NCBI RefSeq assembly: GCF_900112845.1
Contig: NZ_FONG01000003.1
Location: forward strand, 248,001-312,000
Origin: Actinacidiphila alni
GTDB lineage: Bacteria > Actinomycetota > Actinomycetes > Streptomycetales > Streptomycetaceae
Reading direction: 5' to 3'
DNA length: 64,000 nt
In this document: piece after piece, positions 41,380-49,646 of the stretch
Numbering within the stretch: position 1 is the first letter of the stretch
How the letters are laid out: each line of letters begins with the position of its first letter
Made by a program: the position numbers and the translations under genes
Notes under the pieces: generated by a model
Database searches by the model: none
What the model was told of the DNA's origin: nothing
Seen by the model: the letters and a program-made list of their open reading frames with translations, nothing else

Positions 41380-42294
41380 TCAGAGCTTGTCGGCGAAGAA
41401 CGGGGCCAGCTTGCTGACGGCCTCGGCGACTTCCCTCTCGCCGTCATAGAGCTCCATGTGGTTCGATCCCTCGACGACGTGCAAGGACTTGTCCTTGCTC
41501 GCGGCGCGCGCGAACAGGTCATCGCTCATCCACCTCGATCCGGCCTCGCTGCCCGCGATCACGAGCAGCGGCTGCGTGAGGAACGCCTCGGCCTTGTGGA
41601 AGGCGTCGTAGGTGATGATCTGGCTCAGGCTGCGCGCGGTCATGAAGCCCGGCGCGTTGGGGTGCTCGCAACGGGGCGTGTGGTAGTACTCCCACGCCTG
41701 GCGCAGCTCCTCGTTCGGCGCGTCTTCCTCGCGCATCGGTGCGAGCGGGAAGGGGTTGTCCTTGTCCTGGACATCGGTGGTGCGGGCCTCCGCGCCCATC
41801 GCGAGCAGGGGAGCGGCGTCGGCGTCGGCGACGTCGTTCGTCCAGCCGTTGCGGAACATCTGGCCGATGTTGACGAGGCTCACGGTGCCCACGGCCTTGA
41901 TACGGGGATCGTTGATCGCGGCGTTCGCGGTGTAGCCGGCCCCGGCACAGATGCCCATCGCGCCGATGCGGTCGCTGTCCACGTAGCCGAGCGTGGTCAG
42001 GTAGTCGACCACGGCGCTGACGTCCTCGGTGCGGATATGCGGGTTCTCCAGCTGCCGCGGCTCCCCGGTGCTCGCGCCCTGGAAGGAGGCGTCGTAGGCG
42101 ACGGTCACGAAGCCGTGCTCGGCGAGCTTGCCCGCGTACAGGCCGGCGGCCTGCTCCTTCACGCCGCCGCCCGGGTGGGAGACGACGATCGCCGGGTAGG
42201 TCCTCGACGCGTCGAAGCCTTCCGGGAAGTTGATCACCGCGGCGAGGGTGGTGCCGTAGCCGTTGAGGGTCTTGATGCTGATGTTCTCGCTCAT
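41380..42294 (-). CDS. Alpha/beta hydrolase (YcjY/dienelactone hydrolase-like)
   Basis: A 304-aa hydrolase. The nucleophile elbow IGAMGICAGAGYTANAA carries Cys instead of Ser, as in dienelactone hydrolases and the YcjY group. HPGGGVKEQAAGLYAGKLAEHGFVTVAYDASFQG precedes it, and VVEGSNHMELYDG supplies the catalytic His. GGAGG lies 6 bases before the ATG at 42294. A decayed paralogue is immediately upstream in the same direction. Substrate unknown. Confidence 0.87.
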   Translation of the reverse strand: MSENISIKTLNGYGTTLAAVINFPEGFDASRTYPAIVVSHPGGGVKEQAAGLYAGKLAEHGFVTVAYDASFQGASTGEPRQLENPHIRTEDVSAVVDYLTTLGYVDSDRIGAMGICAGAGYTANAAINDPRIKAVGTVSLVNIGQMFRNGWTNDVADADAAPLLAMGAEARTTDVQDKDNPFPLAPMREEDAPNEELRQAWEYYHTPRCEHPNAPGFMTARSLSQIITYDAFHKAEAFLTQPLLVIAGSEAGSRWMSDDLFARAASKDKSLHVVEGSNHMELYDGEREVAEAVSKLAPFFADKL

Positions 42295-42341
42295 GACATT
42301 CCTCCGGTTCGCTGTCGAACGGGTTTCCGGGTGGGTGTGGC

Positions 42342-42997
42342 TCACAGATGGGCGCCGAAGAATTCCGTCGCGGCTTCGATGGCCTGGCGCGTCGGCTCCG
42401 GCCGGTCGTAGAGGTCGTAGTGCGAGGTGTCCTCCACCATGAGGAGCCGCTTGTCCTTCGAGGCGGCGCGGCCGTAGATCTCCTGGCCGTCGCGGTACGC
42501 GCCGAACCCGGCGCGCCGATCGGGTCGTAGCCGCCGAACGACTCGCGGCTGAGGCGTCCGAAGTTGACGCCGGTGATGCTGGTGACGGCCTTGATCCGGC
42601 GGTCGGTCATGGTCGCGTTGACGACGTAGCCGCCACCGCCGCAGACCCCGATCCCACCGATGCGGTCCGCATCGACGTACGGCAAGGTCACGAGATGGTC
42701 GACCGCGACGCGGACGTCCTCCACCCGCTGCGCGGGATCCTCGATCAGACGCGGCTGCCCGCCGCTCTCACCCTGGTAACCGGCGTCGAAGGCCAGCACC
42801 ACATAGTCGGCCTCCGCCAGCGCCTTCGCGTACACAGTGCCGGCGGTCTGATCCTTGCAGCTGCCGATCGGGTGAACGCTCACGATCGCCGGACAGGAGC
42901 CGTTCTCGTCGAAGTCCGCGGGCAGGTGGAGGATTCCCGCCAGATCCCAGGCCATCCCCGGGGAACGGAAGCTCACGCGCTCGGTCCGTTCAGTCAT
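42342..42997 (-). pseudogene. Alpha/beta hydrolase paralogue with internal deletion
   Basis: The first 165 codons encode a normal YcjY-like start, including IGGIGVCGGGGYVVNAT with the Cys nucleophile and FGGYDPIGAPG. At about 42508 the sequence jumps, in another frame, to FGAYRDGQEIYGRAASKDKR, LLMVEDTSHYDLYDRPEPTR and the family's last residues, ending at 42342. About 100 residues are missing compared with the intact neighbour. Read straight through, the frame runs on into the next gene. It is a recently inactivated tandem duplicate. Confidence 0.8.
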
Positions 42998-43084
42998 GAT
43001 TCCTCCTGGCTGTCCCGCTCATCGTCGTCCGGGCCGCGGGCCGCGGGTCGGCGCCCGTCGGCTCTCTCGGCATCAACTGTGGTC

Positions 43085-43135
43085 GCCCTCGATCGAGGGC
43101 GGAAGGTTGCGATAGAACCCCCCTCGAAGGGGGGT
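43085..43135. promoter_or_regulatory. Two palindromes in divergent promoter
   Basis: GCCCTCGATCGAGGGC (43085-43100) is a perfect 16-base palindrome. ACCCCCC-TCGAA-GGGGGGT (43117-43135) is a perfect inverted repeat. They lie between the hydrolase pseudogene and the XRE regulator and are candidate operators for that regulator. Confidence 0.55.
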
Positions 43136-43181
43136 CTGGCGGAACCTGGCCCGTGGCCCCGATCGCCCATAGCGTGAGGTC

Positions 43182-44105
43182 ATGGCACCGAAGGACGAGC
43201 GCGTACGGGACTTCCTGGCCACCCGCCGCGCGAAGATCACCCCCGACATGGCCGGCATCCCGAAGGGCGGCGGAGCACGCCGCGTCCCCGGCCTGCGCCG
43301 GGAGGAAGTCGCGATGCTCTCCGGCGTCTCGGTCGACTACTACACCCGGATCGAGAAAGGCGACCTGACAGGGGTCTCCGACGAGGTCCTCGACGCCCTT
43401 GCCCGTGCCCTGCAGCTGACCGAGGACGAGAGCGCGTACCTCTACGACCTCGCCCGCACCGCGCGCCGCCCCTCACGGGCGAGGAGACAGCCGAAGGTCG
43501 CGGCGGCCGTGCCGCAGCAGGTACAGCTGCTCATCGACGCGATGAGCGCCACCCCCGTCATCGCCCTGAGCAGGAGGCTCGACATCCTCGCGTCGAACGC
43601 TCTCGGCCGGGCCCTGTTCGACATGGCCTTCACCAGCCCGACCCGGCGCTCGTCATCCTCCCCTCCGAACCTGGCCTCCGTCGTCTTCCTCGACCCCGCC
43701 GCGGCCACGTTCTACGACGACCTCGACGATGCGGCAGCCGCGTGCGTGCGCATCCTCCGGGCCCAGGCCGGCGCGACACCGCACGACAGGCAGCTGATAC
43801 AGCTCGTCGGCGAGCTGTCCACGAGAAGCACCGACTTCAGATCCCGCTGGGCCGCTCACGATGTCGGCGTCCACCGCGCGGGCAGCAAGACCCTCCACCA
43901 CCACCAGGTCGGAGAGCTCGTCCTGGGCTTCGAGGAACTGACCCTCGACTCCGCTCCCTCCATCACCTTGTCCGCGTACATTGCCGAGCCCGCCTCGCCG
44001 ACCGCCGACCGCCGAGCGCCTGCAACTGCTGGCCAGCTGGGCAGCCACGACCGCGGCGGCGCACCCGTGAACCGTGCTGAGCCGCCCGCCGACGCGGAGG
44101 GTTGA
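43182..44105 (+). CDS. XRE regulator with MmyB-like ligand domain, C-terminus frameshifted
   Basis: A 307-aa protein as read. The helix-turn-helix (ARRVPGLRREEVAMLSGVSVDYYTRIEKGDLTGVSDEVLDALARAL) and the MmyB-like sensor domain (LIDAMSATPVIALSRRLDILASNALGRALF) are intact. Near the end GACCGCC is duplicated in tandem at 44000-44006 and 44007-44013. Removing one copy restores the family ending ERLQLLASWAATTAAAHP with a stop at 44070. The duplication changes the last 30 or so residues, so the protein is probably near-normal but could be impaired. Regulators of this type control adjacent oxidoreductases or hydrolases; the divergent hydrolase pair is the likely target. Confidence 0.85.
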   Translation: MAPKDERVRDFLATRRAKITPDMAGIPKGGGARRVPGLRREEVAMLSGVSVDYYTRIEKGDLTGVSDEVLDALARALQLTEDESAYLYDLARTARRPSRARRQPKVAAAVPQQVQLLIDAMSATPVIALSRRLDILASNALGRALFDMAFTSPTRRSSSSPPNLASVVFLDPAAATFYDDLDDAAAACVRILRAQAGATPHDRQLIQLVGELSTRSTDFRSRWAAHDVGVHRAGSKTLHHHQVGELVLGFEELTLDSAPSITLSAYIAEPASPTADRRAPATAGQLGSHDRGGAPVNRAEPPADAEG

Positions 44106-44237
44106 TCGACGAGGTTGAGGGTTACCGCTCGTCCGCGTGCCCGCGGCGGGATCGCGAGGTCGTCCCAGGCCGAAAGCATGCTGCGTGATCCGTCGCCAGG
44201 GTCCGCGGCGGCGCCGTGGATACTGAGGGTCATGCGT

Positions 44238-44846
44238 ATGGACTTCGACCCTGATGGGCTTGACCGGAACACTTTCTACCGGCTGCTGACGGCCACCGTG
44301 GTGCCGCGGCCGATCGCTTGGGTGTCGACGACGTCGGCGGCCGGCACGGACAATCTGGCGCCGCACAGCTTTTTCACCGTGGCCTGCGTGAGTCCGCCGG
44401 TGGTGCAGTTCACGTCGGTGGGGCGGAAGGACTCGGTGCGGAACATCGAGGAGACCGGGCAGTTCGTGGTGAGCCTGGCGCCGGAGCACCTGTTCGAGCA
44501 GATCAACGCGACGGCGACCGATTTCCCGCGCGGGACGAGCGAATTCGACGCGGTGGGGATCGCGCGGGAGCCGAGCCTGCGGGTGAAGCCGCCGCGGGTG
44601 GCGGCGTCGCCGGTCGCGCTGGAGTGCGAGCTGCACAGCATGGTGCGGCTGGGGGACTCGACGGTGGTGTTCGGGCGGGTCGTGCACGCGGCCGTGTCCG
44701 AGGCGGTGCTGGTCGACGGGCACCCGGACATCCGCAAGCTGCGCCCGCTGACGCGGCTCGGCAAGGACGAGTGGGGCACGCTCGGCGACGTGCTGGAGAT
44801 CAAGCGGATTCCGCTGGCGGAGTGGCCTGGCGGTCCGGCGATGTGA
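44238..44846 (+). CDS. Flavin reductase-like FMN-binding split-barrel protein
   Basis: A 202-aa protein of the flavin reductase-like group: TATVVPRPIAWVSTTSAAGTDNLAPHSFFTVACVSPPVVQFTSVGRKDSVRNIEETGQFVVSL is the diagnostic FMN-binding region. GAGGG lies 8 bases before the ATG at 44238; an ATG at 44232 is too close to it. Its 3' end overlaps the convergent VTT gene by 47 bases. It may supply reduced flavin or act as an FMN enzyme on its own. Confidence 0.85.
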   Translation: MDFDPDGLDRNTFYRLLTATVVPRPIAWVSTTSAAGTDNLAPHSFFTVACVSPPVVQFTSVGRKDSVRNIEETGQFVVSLAPEHLFEQINATATDFPRGTSEFDAVGIAREPSLRVKPPRVAASPVALECELHSMVRLGDSTVVFGRVVHAAVSEAVLVDGHPDIRKLRPLTRLGKDEWGTLGDVLEIKRIPLAEWPGGPAM

Positions 44847-45579
44847 CCTCGGCCTCGGAAGGGGCGTCGGCCGCCCGGGCGGTACGCGTACGGCGGGCCA
44901 CCATCGCCGCCGCCACCCCCGTCACCCCCAGGAAACCGAGGGCGCCGAGGAAGACCGGCGAGGTCGGGGAGGCGGCGCGGCTGCCGGCCACGACGTAGGC
45001 CGCGGTGTTGGCCGCGCTGCCCGCGGCGGTCGCGGTGAGGAAGGGCAGCAGCCGGATCCGGGAGATCGCCGCCGCGTAATTCGCGGCGGCGAACGGCACC
45101 CCGGGGAAGAGCCGCAGCGCCAGGGTGCTGCGGAAGCCGTGCCGGCTGAGCTGCCGGTCCAGCGAGAGCACGATCCGGCCGCGCAGGAACGGCCGCAGCG
45201 CGTCCCGCCCGAGCAGCCGGCCCAGCAGGAAGGCGAGTCCGGCGCCCAGCACCGTCCCGGCGATCGCGGCGGGCAGCCCGGCGTGGATGCCGTAGAGCGC
45301 TCCGGCGGCGGCGTTGAGCAGCGGGCGCGGAACGAAGGCGACGGTGCACAGACCGTACGCGAGCGCGAACAGCACGACGGCGGTGGTGCCCGACGTACGC
45401 GGCAGACCGTGGATCAGCCAGTGCTGCGGCTGCCACGCCAGCACCACCCCGGCCGCGCCCGCGAGCAGGACGACCAGCAGCGCGAACCGCGCCCACGGCG
45501 ACAGCAGCAGCCGCGAGCACCGTACGGCGGCGGCGTACGGAAGCGGGAGACGGGGAACGCGCGGCATGCGGTCGAGCAC
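44800..45579 (-). CDS. TVP38/TMEM64 family (VTT domain) membrane protein
   Basis: A 259-aa membrane protein with about six hydrophobic segments. The VTT core is visible: FVPRPLLNAAAGALYGIHAGLPAAIAGTVLGAGLAFLLGRLLGRD, then LRLFPGVPFAAANYAAAISRIRLLPFL. The family is related to DedA and eukaryotic scramblases. Its stop lies inside the convergent flavin reductase gene. No operon partner is visible. Confidence 0.85.
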   Translation of the reverse strand: MLDRMPRVPRLPLPYAAAVRCSRLLLSPWARFALLVVLLAGAAGVVLAWQPQHWLIHGLPRTSGTTAVVLFALAYGLCTVAFVPRPLLNAAAGALYGIHAGLPAAIAGTVLGAGLAFLLGRLLGRDALRPFLRGRIVLSLDRQLSRHGFRSTLALRLFPGVPFAAANYAAAISRIRLLPFLTATAAGSAANTAAYVVAGSRAASPTSPVFLGALGFLGVTGVAAAMVARRTRTARAADAPSEAEVTSPDRQATPPAESA

Positions 45580-45664
45580 GCAGGGAGCCTAACCGAGGCG
45601 CGCCCCCGACGGCCCCCTGCCGTACGCCGGGAGACCGTCGGAACAGCGCGTCGTACGGCAGGTC

Positions 45665-46900
45665 TCAGGCGTTCTCCGCCGCCGCCAACTCGTCGCCGCC
45701 CTCCGCCTTCCGGCACACCGGGCCGCCCGCCGTCACGACCGGCGAGACGGTGTGCGGCGCGCCCCGGTCCATGATCCCCGCGGTCACCGCGATGCCGAGG
45801 CCGGCGACGGCCAGCACCGCGCCGACCAGCGCGGGGGAGGTCCAGCCCCAGCCCGCGGAGATCGCGACGCCGCCGAGCCAGGCGCCGCCGGCGTTGGCGA
45901 GGTTGAAGGCGGAGTGGTTGGACGCGGAGGCCAGCGTCGGCGCGTGCCGGGCCTTGTTCATCACCAGCATCTGGAGCGGTGTGGTGGTCATGAAGCCAAC
46001 GGCGCCGAGCACGACGACCGCGATCGGCGCGGCGGTCTTCGACCCGGCGGCGAAGTGGAAGCCGACCAGGACGACGGCGAGGGCGCCCAGCGAGCCGTAC
46101 AGGGTGGGCCGCAGCGCCCGGTCGGTGAGCGGTCCCGCGGCGAGCGCGCCCAGCGTCATGCCGATGCCGAACAGGGCGAGCAGCAGGGTGACCGAGGAGT
46201 CCGCGAAACCGGTGACCTCGGTCATCATCGAGGCGAGATAGCTGTAGACGGCGAAGACGCCCGCGAAGCCGAACACCGCGGTGAGCAGCCCGAGGAGCAC
46301 CTGCGGCTCGCGCAGGGCGCGGAATTCCTGGCCGACACCGGCCTGTTCGTCGGTCGGCAGCCGGGGGATCAGCAGCGCGAGCGCGCCCAGCGCCAGCAGC
46401 CCGACCACCGAGACCACCAGGAAGGTCGCGCGCCAGCCGAGGTGCTGGCCGAGCGCGGTCGCGGCCGGTACGCCGACGATGTTGGCGATGGTCAGGCCGA
46501 GGAACATCGCGGCGACCGCGCGCGCCCTGCGGTCCTCGCTGACCAGCCGGGCCGCGACGACCGCGCCGACACCGAAGAAGGCGCCGTGCGGCAGGCCGGC
46601 CACGAAACGGCCGACGAGCAGCGTCGCGTAACCGGGGGCCACCGCGCTCGCGGCGTTGCCGAGGGTGAACAGCGCCATGAGCAGCAGGAGCATCCGCTTG
46701 CGCGGCACCCGGGAACCGAGCGCGGTGAGCAGGGGCGCGCCGAGGACGACACCGAGGGCGTAGGCGGAGACGAGATAGCCCGCGGTGGGCACCGACGTGC
46801 CCAGGTCGTCCGCGACATTGGGCAGCAGGCCCATCATCACGAACTCGGTCGTACCGATGCCGAAGGCGCTCACCGCCAGAGCGAGTATGGCCAGGGGCAT
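45665..46900 (-). CDS. MFS transporter, DHA1 drug-efflux type
   Basis: A 411-aa, 12-helix transporter. It opens with LAILALAVSAFGIGTTEFVMMGLLPNVADDLG, the start typical of the AraJ/chloramphenicol-resistance group. Motif A-like GSRVPRKRMLLL and motif C-like GRFVAGLPHGAFFGVGAVVAARLVSEDRRARA follow. The ATG at 46900 has AAGGA 9 bases upstream. A palindrome at 46922-46936 could bind a local repressor, though no regulator gene is adjacent. Confidence 0.88.
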   Translation of the reverse strand: MPLAILALAVSAFGIGTTEFVMMGLLPNVADDLGTSVPTAGYLVSAYALGVVLGAPLLTALGSRVPRKRMLLLLMALFTLGNAASAVAPGYATLLVGRFVAGLPHGAFFGVGAVVAARLVSEDRRARAVAAMFLGLTIANIVGVPAATALGQHLGWRATFLVVSVVGLLALGALALLIPRLPTDEQAGVGQEFRALREPQVLLGLLTAVFGFAGVFAVYSYLASMMTEVTGFADSSVTLLLALFGIGMTLGALAAGPLTDRALRPTLYGSLGALAVVLVGFHFAAGSKTAAPIAVVVLGAVGFMTTTPLQMLVMNKARHAPTLASASNHSAFNLANAGGAWLGGVAISAGWGWTSPALVGAVLAVAGLGIAVTAGIMDRGAPHTVSPVVTAGGPVCRKAEGGDELAAAENA

Positions 46901-46921
46901 GGAGCAGCATCCTTCGTCAAA

Positions 46922-46936
46922 GTTCCGTCGCGGAAC
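46922..46936. promoter_or_regulatory. Palindrome upstream of MFS gene
   Basis: GTTCCGTCGCGGAAC has perfect 6-base arms around TCG, 22 bases before the MFS start codon. It is a plausible repressor operator. Confidence 0.45.
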
Positions 46937-47077
46937 AAATTCTCGCACGCCGTTGCTTCGCATACATCACCGCCGGGTGAAGTCGCGTCGACCATCGCGT
47001 CACACGCTCCCGGGGGCGACGCAGACGCCAGGGAAAACCCTTCGACGTAAGACCCGACAACCAAGGATGATCACCCC

Positions 47078-47182
47078 ATGTTCCGGTTCACCTGCTCCGC
47101 CGACGCCACCGCAGCAGCGGTCGCGGCGAAGAAGGCTGCCCGGAACGCACGGGACACCTTCTTCGACGGCGCACGACGCTGA
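47078..47182 (+). CDS. Small 34-aa protein upstream of tuf3
   Basis: An ATG at 47078 with AAGGA about 10 bases before it opens a 34-codon frame: [20 protein letters not shown] then a basic, alanine-rich helix ending FFDGARR. It lies 113 bases before tuf3 on the same strand. It could be a leader peptide or an independent small protein. The high Ala/Lys/Arg content and ribosome binding site support coding, but I know no homologue. Confidence 0.4.
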   Translation: MFRFTCSADATAAAVAAKKAARNARDTFFDGARR

Positions 47183-47295
47183 CCCTCCCCGGACAGACGG
47201 ACAGATCTCCGGCGGACCCCGCAGGGGGAGGGTCGGTCCGGTCCACGGGGTCCGGCCACCTGTCGGAATCGTCAGAGGAAGCGAACGGCGAAGTC

Positions 47296-48483
47296 ATGTC
47301 CAAGCAGGCGTACGTACGCACCAAGCCGCATCTCAACATCGGCACCATGGGTCATGTCGACCACGGCAAGACCACGCTCACCGCGGCCATCACCAAGGTC
47401 CTGGCCGACCGCGGCACCGGCACCTTCGTGCCGTTCGACCGGATCGACCGGGCGCCGGAGGAGGCGGCCCGCGGCATCACCATCACCATCGCGCACGTCG
47501 AGTACGAGACCGCGACCCGGCACTACGCGCACGTCGACATGCCCGGCCACGCCGACTACGTGAAGAACATGATCACGGGCGCGGCCCAGCTCGACGGCGC
47601 GATCCTGGTGGTATCGGCGCTCGACGGCGTGATGCCGCAGACCGCCGAGCACGTGCTGCTCGCCCGGCAGGTGGGCGTCCGGCACATCGTCGTCGCGCTC
47701 AACAAGGCGGACGCCGGTGACCCGGAGCTGACCGACCTGGTGGAGCTGGAGGTCCGTGAGCTGCTCACGGCGCACGGCTACGACGGCGACACCGTCCCCG
47801 TCGTGCGCGTCTCCGGGCTGCGGGCGCTGGAGGGCGACCCGCGGTGGACCGCCGCGATCGGTGAGCTGCTCGACGCGGTCGACAGCCATGTGCCGGTGCC
47901 GGTCCGGTACACGCAGGCGCCGTTCCTGCTCTCGGTGGAGAACGTCCTCACCATCACCGGGCGCGGGACCGTCGTCACGGGCGCGGTCGAGCGCGGCACG
48001 GTGAAGCCGGGGGACCGGATCGCGGTGTACGGCGAGCGGCAGGGCGACACGCCGCTGCTGAGCGTGGTGACCGGTCTTGAGACCTTCGGCAAGCCGATGG
48101 AGTCCGCGCAGGCGGGCGACAACGTGGCGCTGCTGCTGCGCGGAGTGCAGCGCGACCAGGTGCGGCGCGGCGACATCGTCGCGGCGCCGGACAGCGTGGT
48201 CACCCACCGGCGCTTCACGGCGCGGGTCTACATGGTGCCCGCGGCCGAGGGCGGCCGGCACACGCCGGTCTCCACCGGCTACCGGCCGCAGTTCTACATC
48301 CGCACCGCGGACGTGGTCGGCGACGTGGACTTCGGTGGCCCCGGCGGCATGGCGCTGCCCGGGGACACCGCCGACATCACCGTCGAGCTGGGCCGCCCGC
48401 TGCCGCTGGAGCCCGGCCTCGGCTTCGCGATCCGCGAGGGCGGGCGCACGGTCGGCGCGGGCACGGTCTCCGCGCTGGGCTGA
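47296..48483 (+). CDS. tuf3: Elongation factor Tu, divergent EF-Tu3 type
   Basis: A 395-aa GTPase delivering aminoacyl-tRNA to the ribosome. All G motifs are present: [26 protein letters not shown] and SGLRAL. Its sequence departs from the main EF-Tu1 (for example [20 protein letters not shown] and a shifted C-terminus [15 protein letters not shown]) and matches the tuf3 type of Streptomyces, which is known to be expressed under the stringent response and to differ in elfamycin sensitivity. It is a lone gene, not in the str operon, and has its own strong terminator. Confidence 0.92.
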   Translation: MSKQAYVRTKPHLNIGTMGHVDHGKTTLTAAITKVLADRGTGTFVPFDRIDRAPEEAARGITITIAHVEYETATRHYAHVDMPGHADYVKNMITGAAQLDGAILVVSALDGVMPQTAEHVLLARQVGVRHIVVALNKADAGDPELTDLVELEVRELLTAHGYDGDTVPVVRVSGLRALEGDPRWTAAIGELLDAVDSHVPVPVRYTQAPFLLSVENVLTITGRGTVVTGAVERGTVKPGDRIAVYGERQGDTPLLSVVTGLETFGKPMESAQAGDNVALLLRGVQRDQVRRGDIVAAPDSVVTHRRFTARVYMVPAAEGGRHTPVSTGYRPQFYIRTADVVGDVDFGGPGGMALPGDTADITVELGRPLPLEPGLGFAIREGGRTVGAGTVSALG

Positions 48484-48514
48484 GCGTGCTCGGGCGCAGC
48501 CACCGCGCCACGGG

Positions 48515-48561
48515 CCCGGCCCCGTCGGACCCCGGTGAATCCGGGGACCGGCGGGGCCGGG
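48515..48561 (+). terminator. Strong rho-independent-like terminator of tuf3
   Basis: Arms of 21 bases (48515-48535 and 48541-48561) pair except for one wobble and one mismatch, with a TGAAT loop, 32 bases after the tuf3 stop. No T-run follows. The next 185 bases, up to 48746, hold no gene; an 18-base direct repeat (GGGCCGGGACGCGTCACC) lies at 48554-48571 and 48652-48669. Confidence 0.75.
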
Positions 48562-48746
48562 ACGCGTCACCGGTGCCGCGGGGCGCTGCTCCGGGTACGG
48601 CCGGGGCCGTGCGCCTTACGCGTACGGCCGCGTCCGGCTCCCGGCACGACCGGGCCGGGACGCGTCACCCGCGGCTCGCGGATCCGCCGATCCGGTGTAC
48701 GTGAGCGGCGGCCCGCGGGGCTCCCCGCCCGGGGGAGAATGTCCTC

Positions 48747-49646
48747 GTGAACGACGCCCCCGACACCGCGCCGGATTCCGCCGCCCCGACCCCCGGTGAG
48801 GCGGTCCCCGTCGTCCGCTCCGTCGACTTCGGCGAGGCGCGGCTGCTGCCCGACGTCGACCGGCCGCGCGCCTGGCTGCTGACCGTGGACGGAGCGCCGC
48901 AGTCCTACGTGGACCTCGACGATCCCGGGCACCTGGAATTCGAGTACGTACGGCGGATCGGCCACGTCCTGGAGGCCGGCTTCCCGGTGCGGGAGCCGGT
49001 GGCGGCCGTGCACCTCGGGGGCGGCGCGATGACGCTGCCGCGCTGGCTGGAACGGTCGCGGCCCGGATCACGGCAGCAGGTCGTGGAGGCCGACCGGGGC
49101 CTGGCCGCGCTGGTCGCGGAACACCTGCCGCTGCCGCCGCACGCGCCGGTGACGGTGCACACCCAGGACGCGCGCGCGTGGCTGGCCGGGGCGGAACGGG
49201 GGAGCGCGGACGTCATCGTCGCGGACGTCTTCGGCGGCTCCCGGGTGCCCGCGCACCTCACCTCGGTGGAATTCGTCCGCGAGGCGCACCGCGTCCTGCG
49301 TCCCGGCGGCCGTTATACCGCCAATGTCGCGGACGCGGCGCCCTTCGCCTTCCTGCGCTCCCAACTGGCCACCCTGCGCCAGGTGTTCCCCGCGTCCGCC
49401 GGGATCTGCCTGCTCGCCGAGCCGGGCGTGCTGCGCGGCCGGCGCTTCGGCAACGCCGTCCTGGTCGCGAGCGACGAGCCGCTGCCGGTGGACGCGCTGG
49501 CCCGGCTGTGCGCGGCCGACGCCTTTCCCGCGCGTGTCGTGCACGATGCGGACCTCGACCGGCTCGTCGGCCGCGCCGGCCCCGTCTACGACCGGTCGGC
49601 CGCGCCGTCCCCGACCCCGCCGGACGGCGCCTTCACCGTCGGCTGA
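48747..49646 (+). CDS. Spermidine synthase-like SAM-dependent protein
   Basis: A 299-aa protein with the SpeE-like fold: SYVDLDDPGHLEFEYVRRIGHVLEA, AVHLGGGAMTLPRWL (SAM motif I), VVEADRGLAALVAEHL, and VIVADVFGGSRVPAHLTSVEFVREAHRVLRPGGRYTANVAD. The full polyamine-binding set of true spermidine synthases is not apparent, so the substrate is uncertain. A GTG at 48747 follows a GGGGGAG site. Its end overlaps a convergent MFS gene by 61 bases. Confidence 0.82.
   Translation: MNDAPDTAPDSAAPTPGEAVPVVRSVDFGEARLLPDVDRPRAWLLTVDGAPQSYVDLDDPGHLEFEYVRRIGHVLEAGFPVREPVAAVHLGGGAMTLPRWLERSRPGSRQQVVEADRGLAALVAEHLPLPPHAPVTVHTQDARAWLAGAERGSADVIVADVFGGSRVPAHLTSVEFVREAHRVLRPGGRYTANVADAAPFAFLRSQLATLRQVFPASAGICLLAEPGVLRGRRFGNAVLVASDEPLPVDALARLCAADAFPARVVHDADLDRLVGRAGPVYDRSAAPSPTPPDGAFTVG

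Noticed and set aside
48554..48669. 18-bp direct repeat after tuf3 as an att site
   Set aside because: No integrase or phage gene is nearby, and one copy is simply part of the terminator hairpin.
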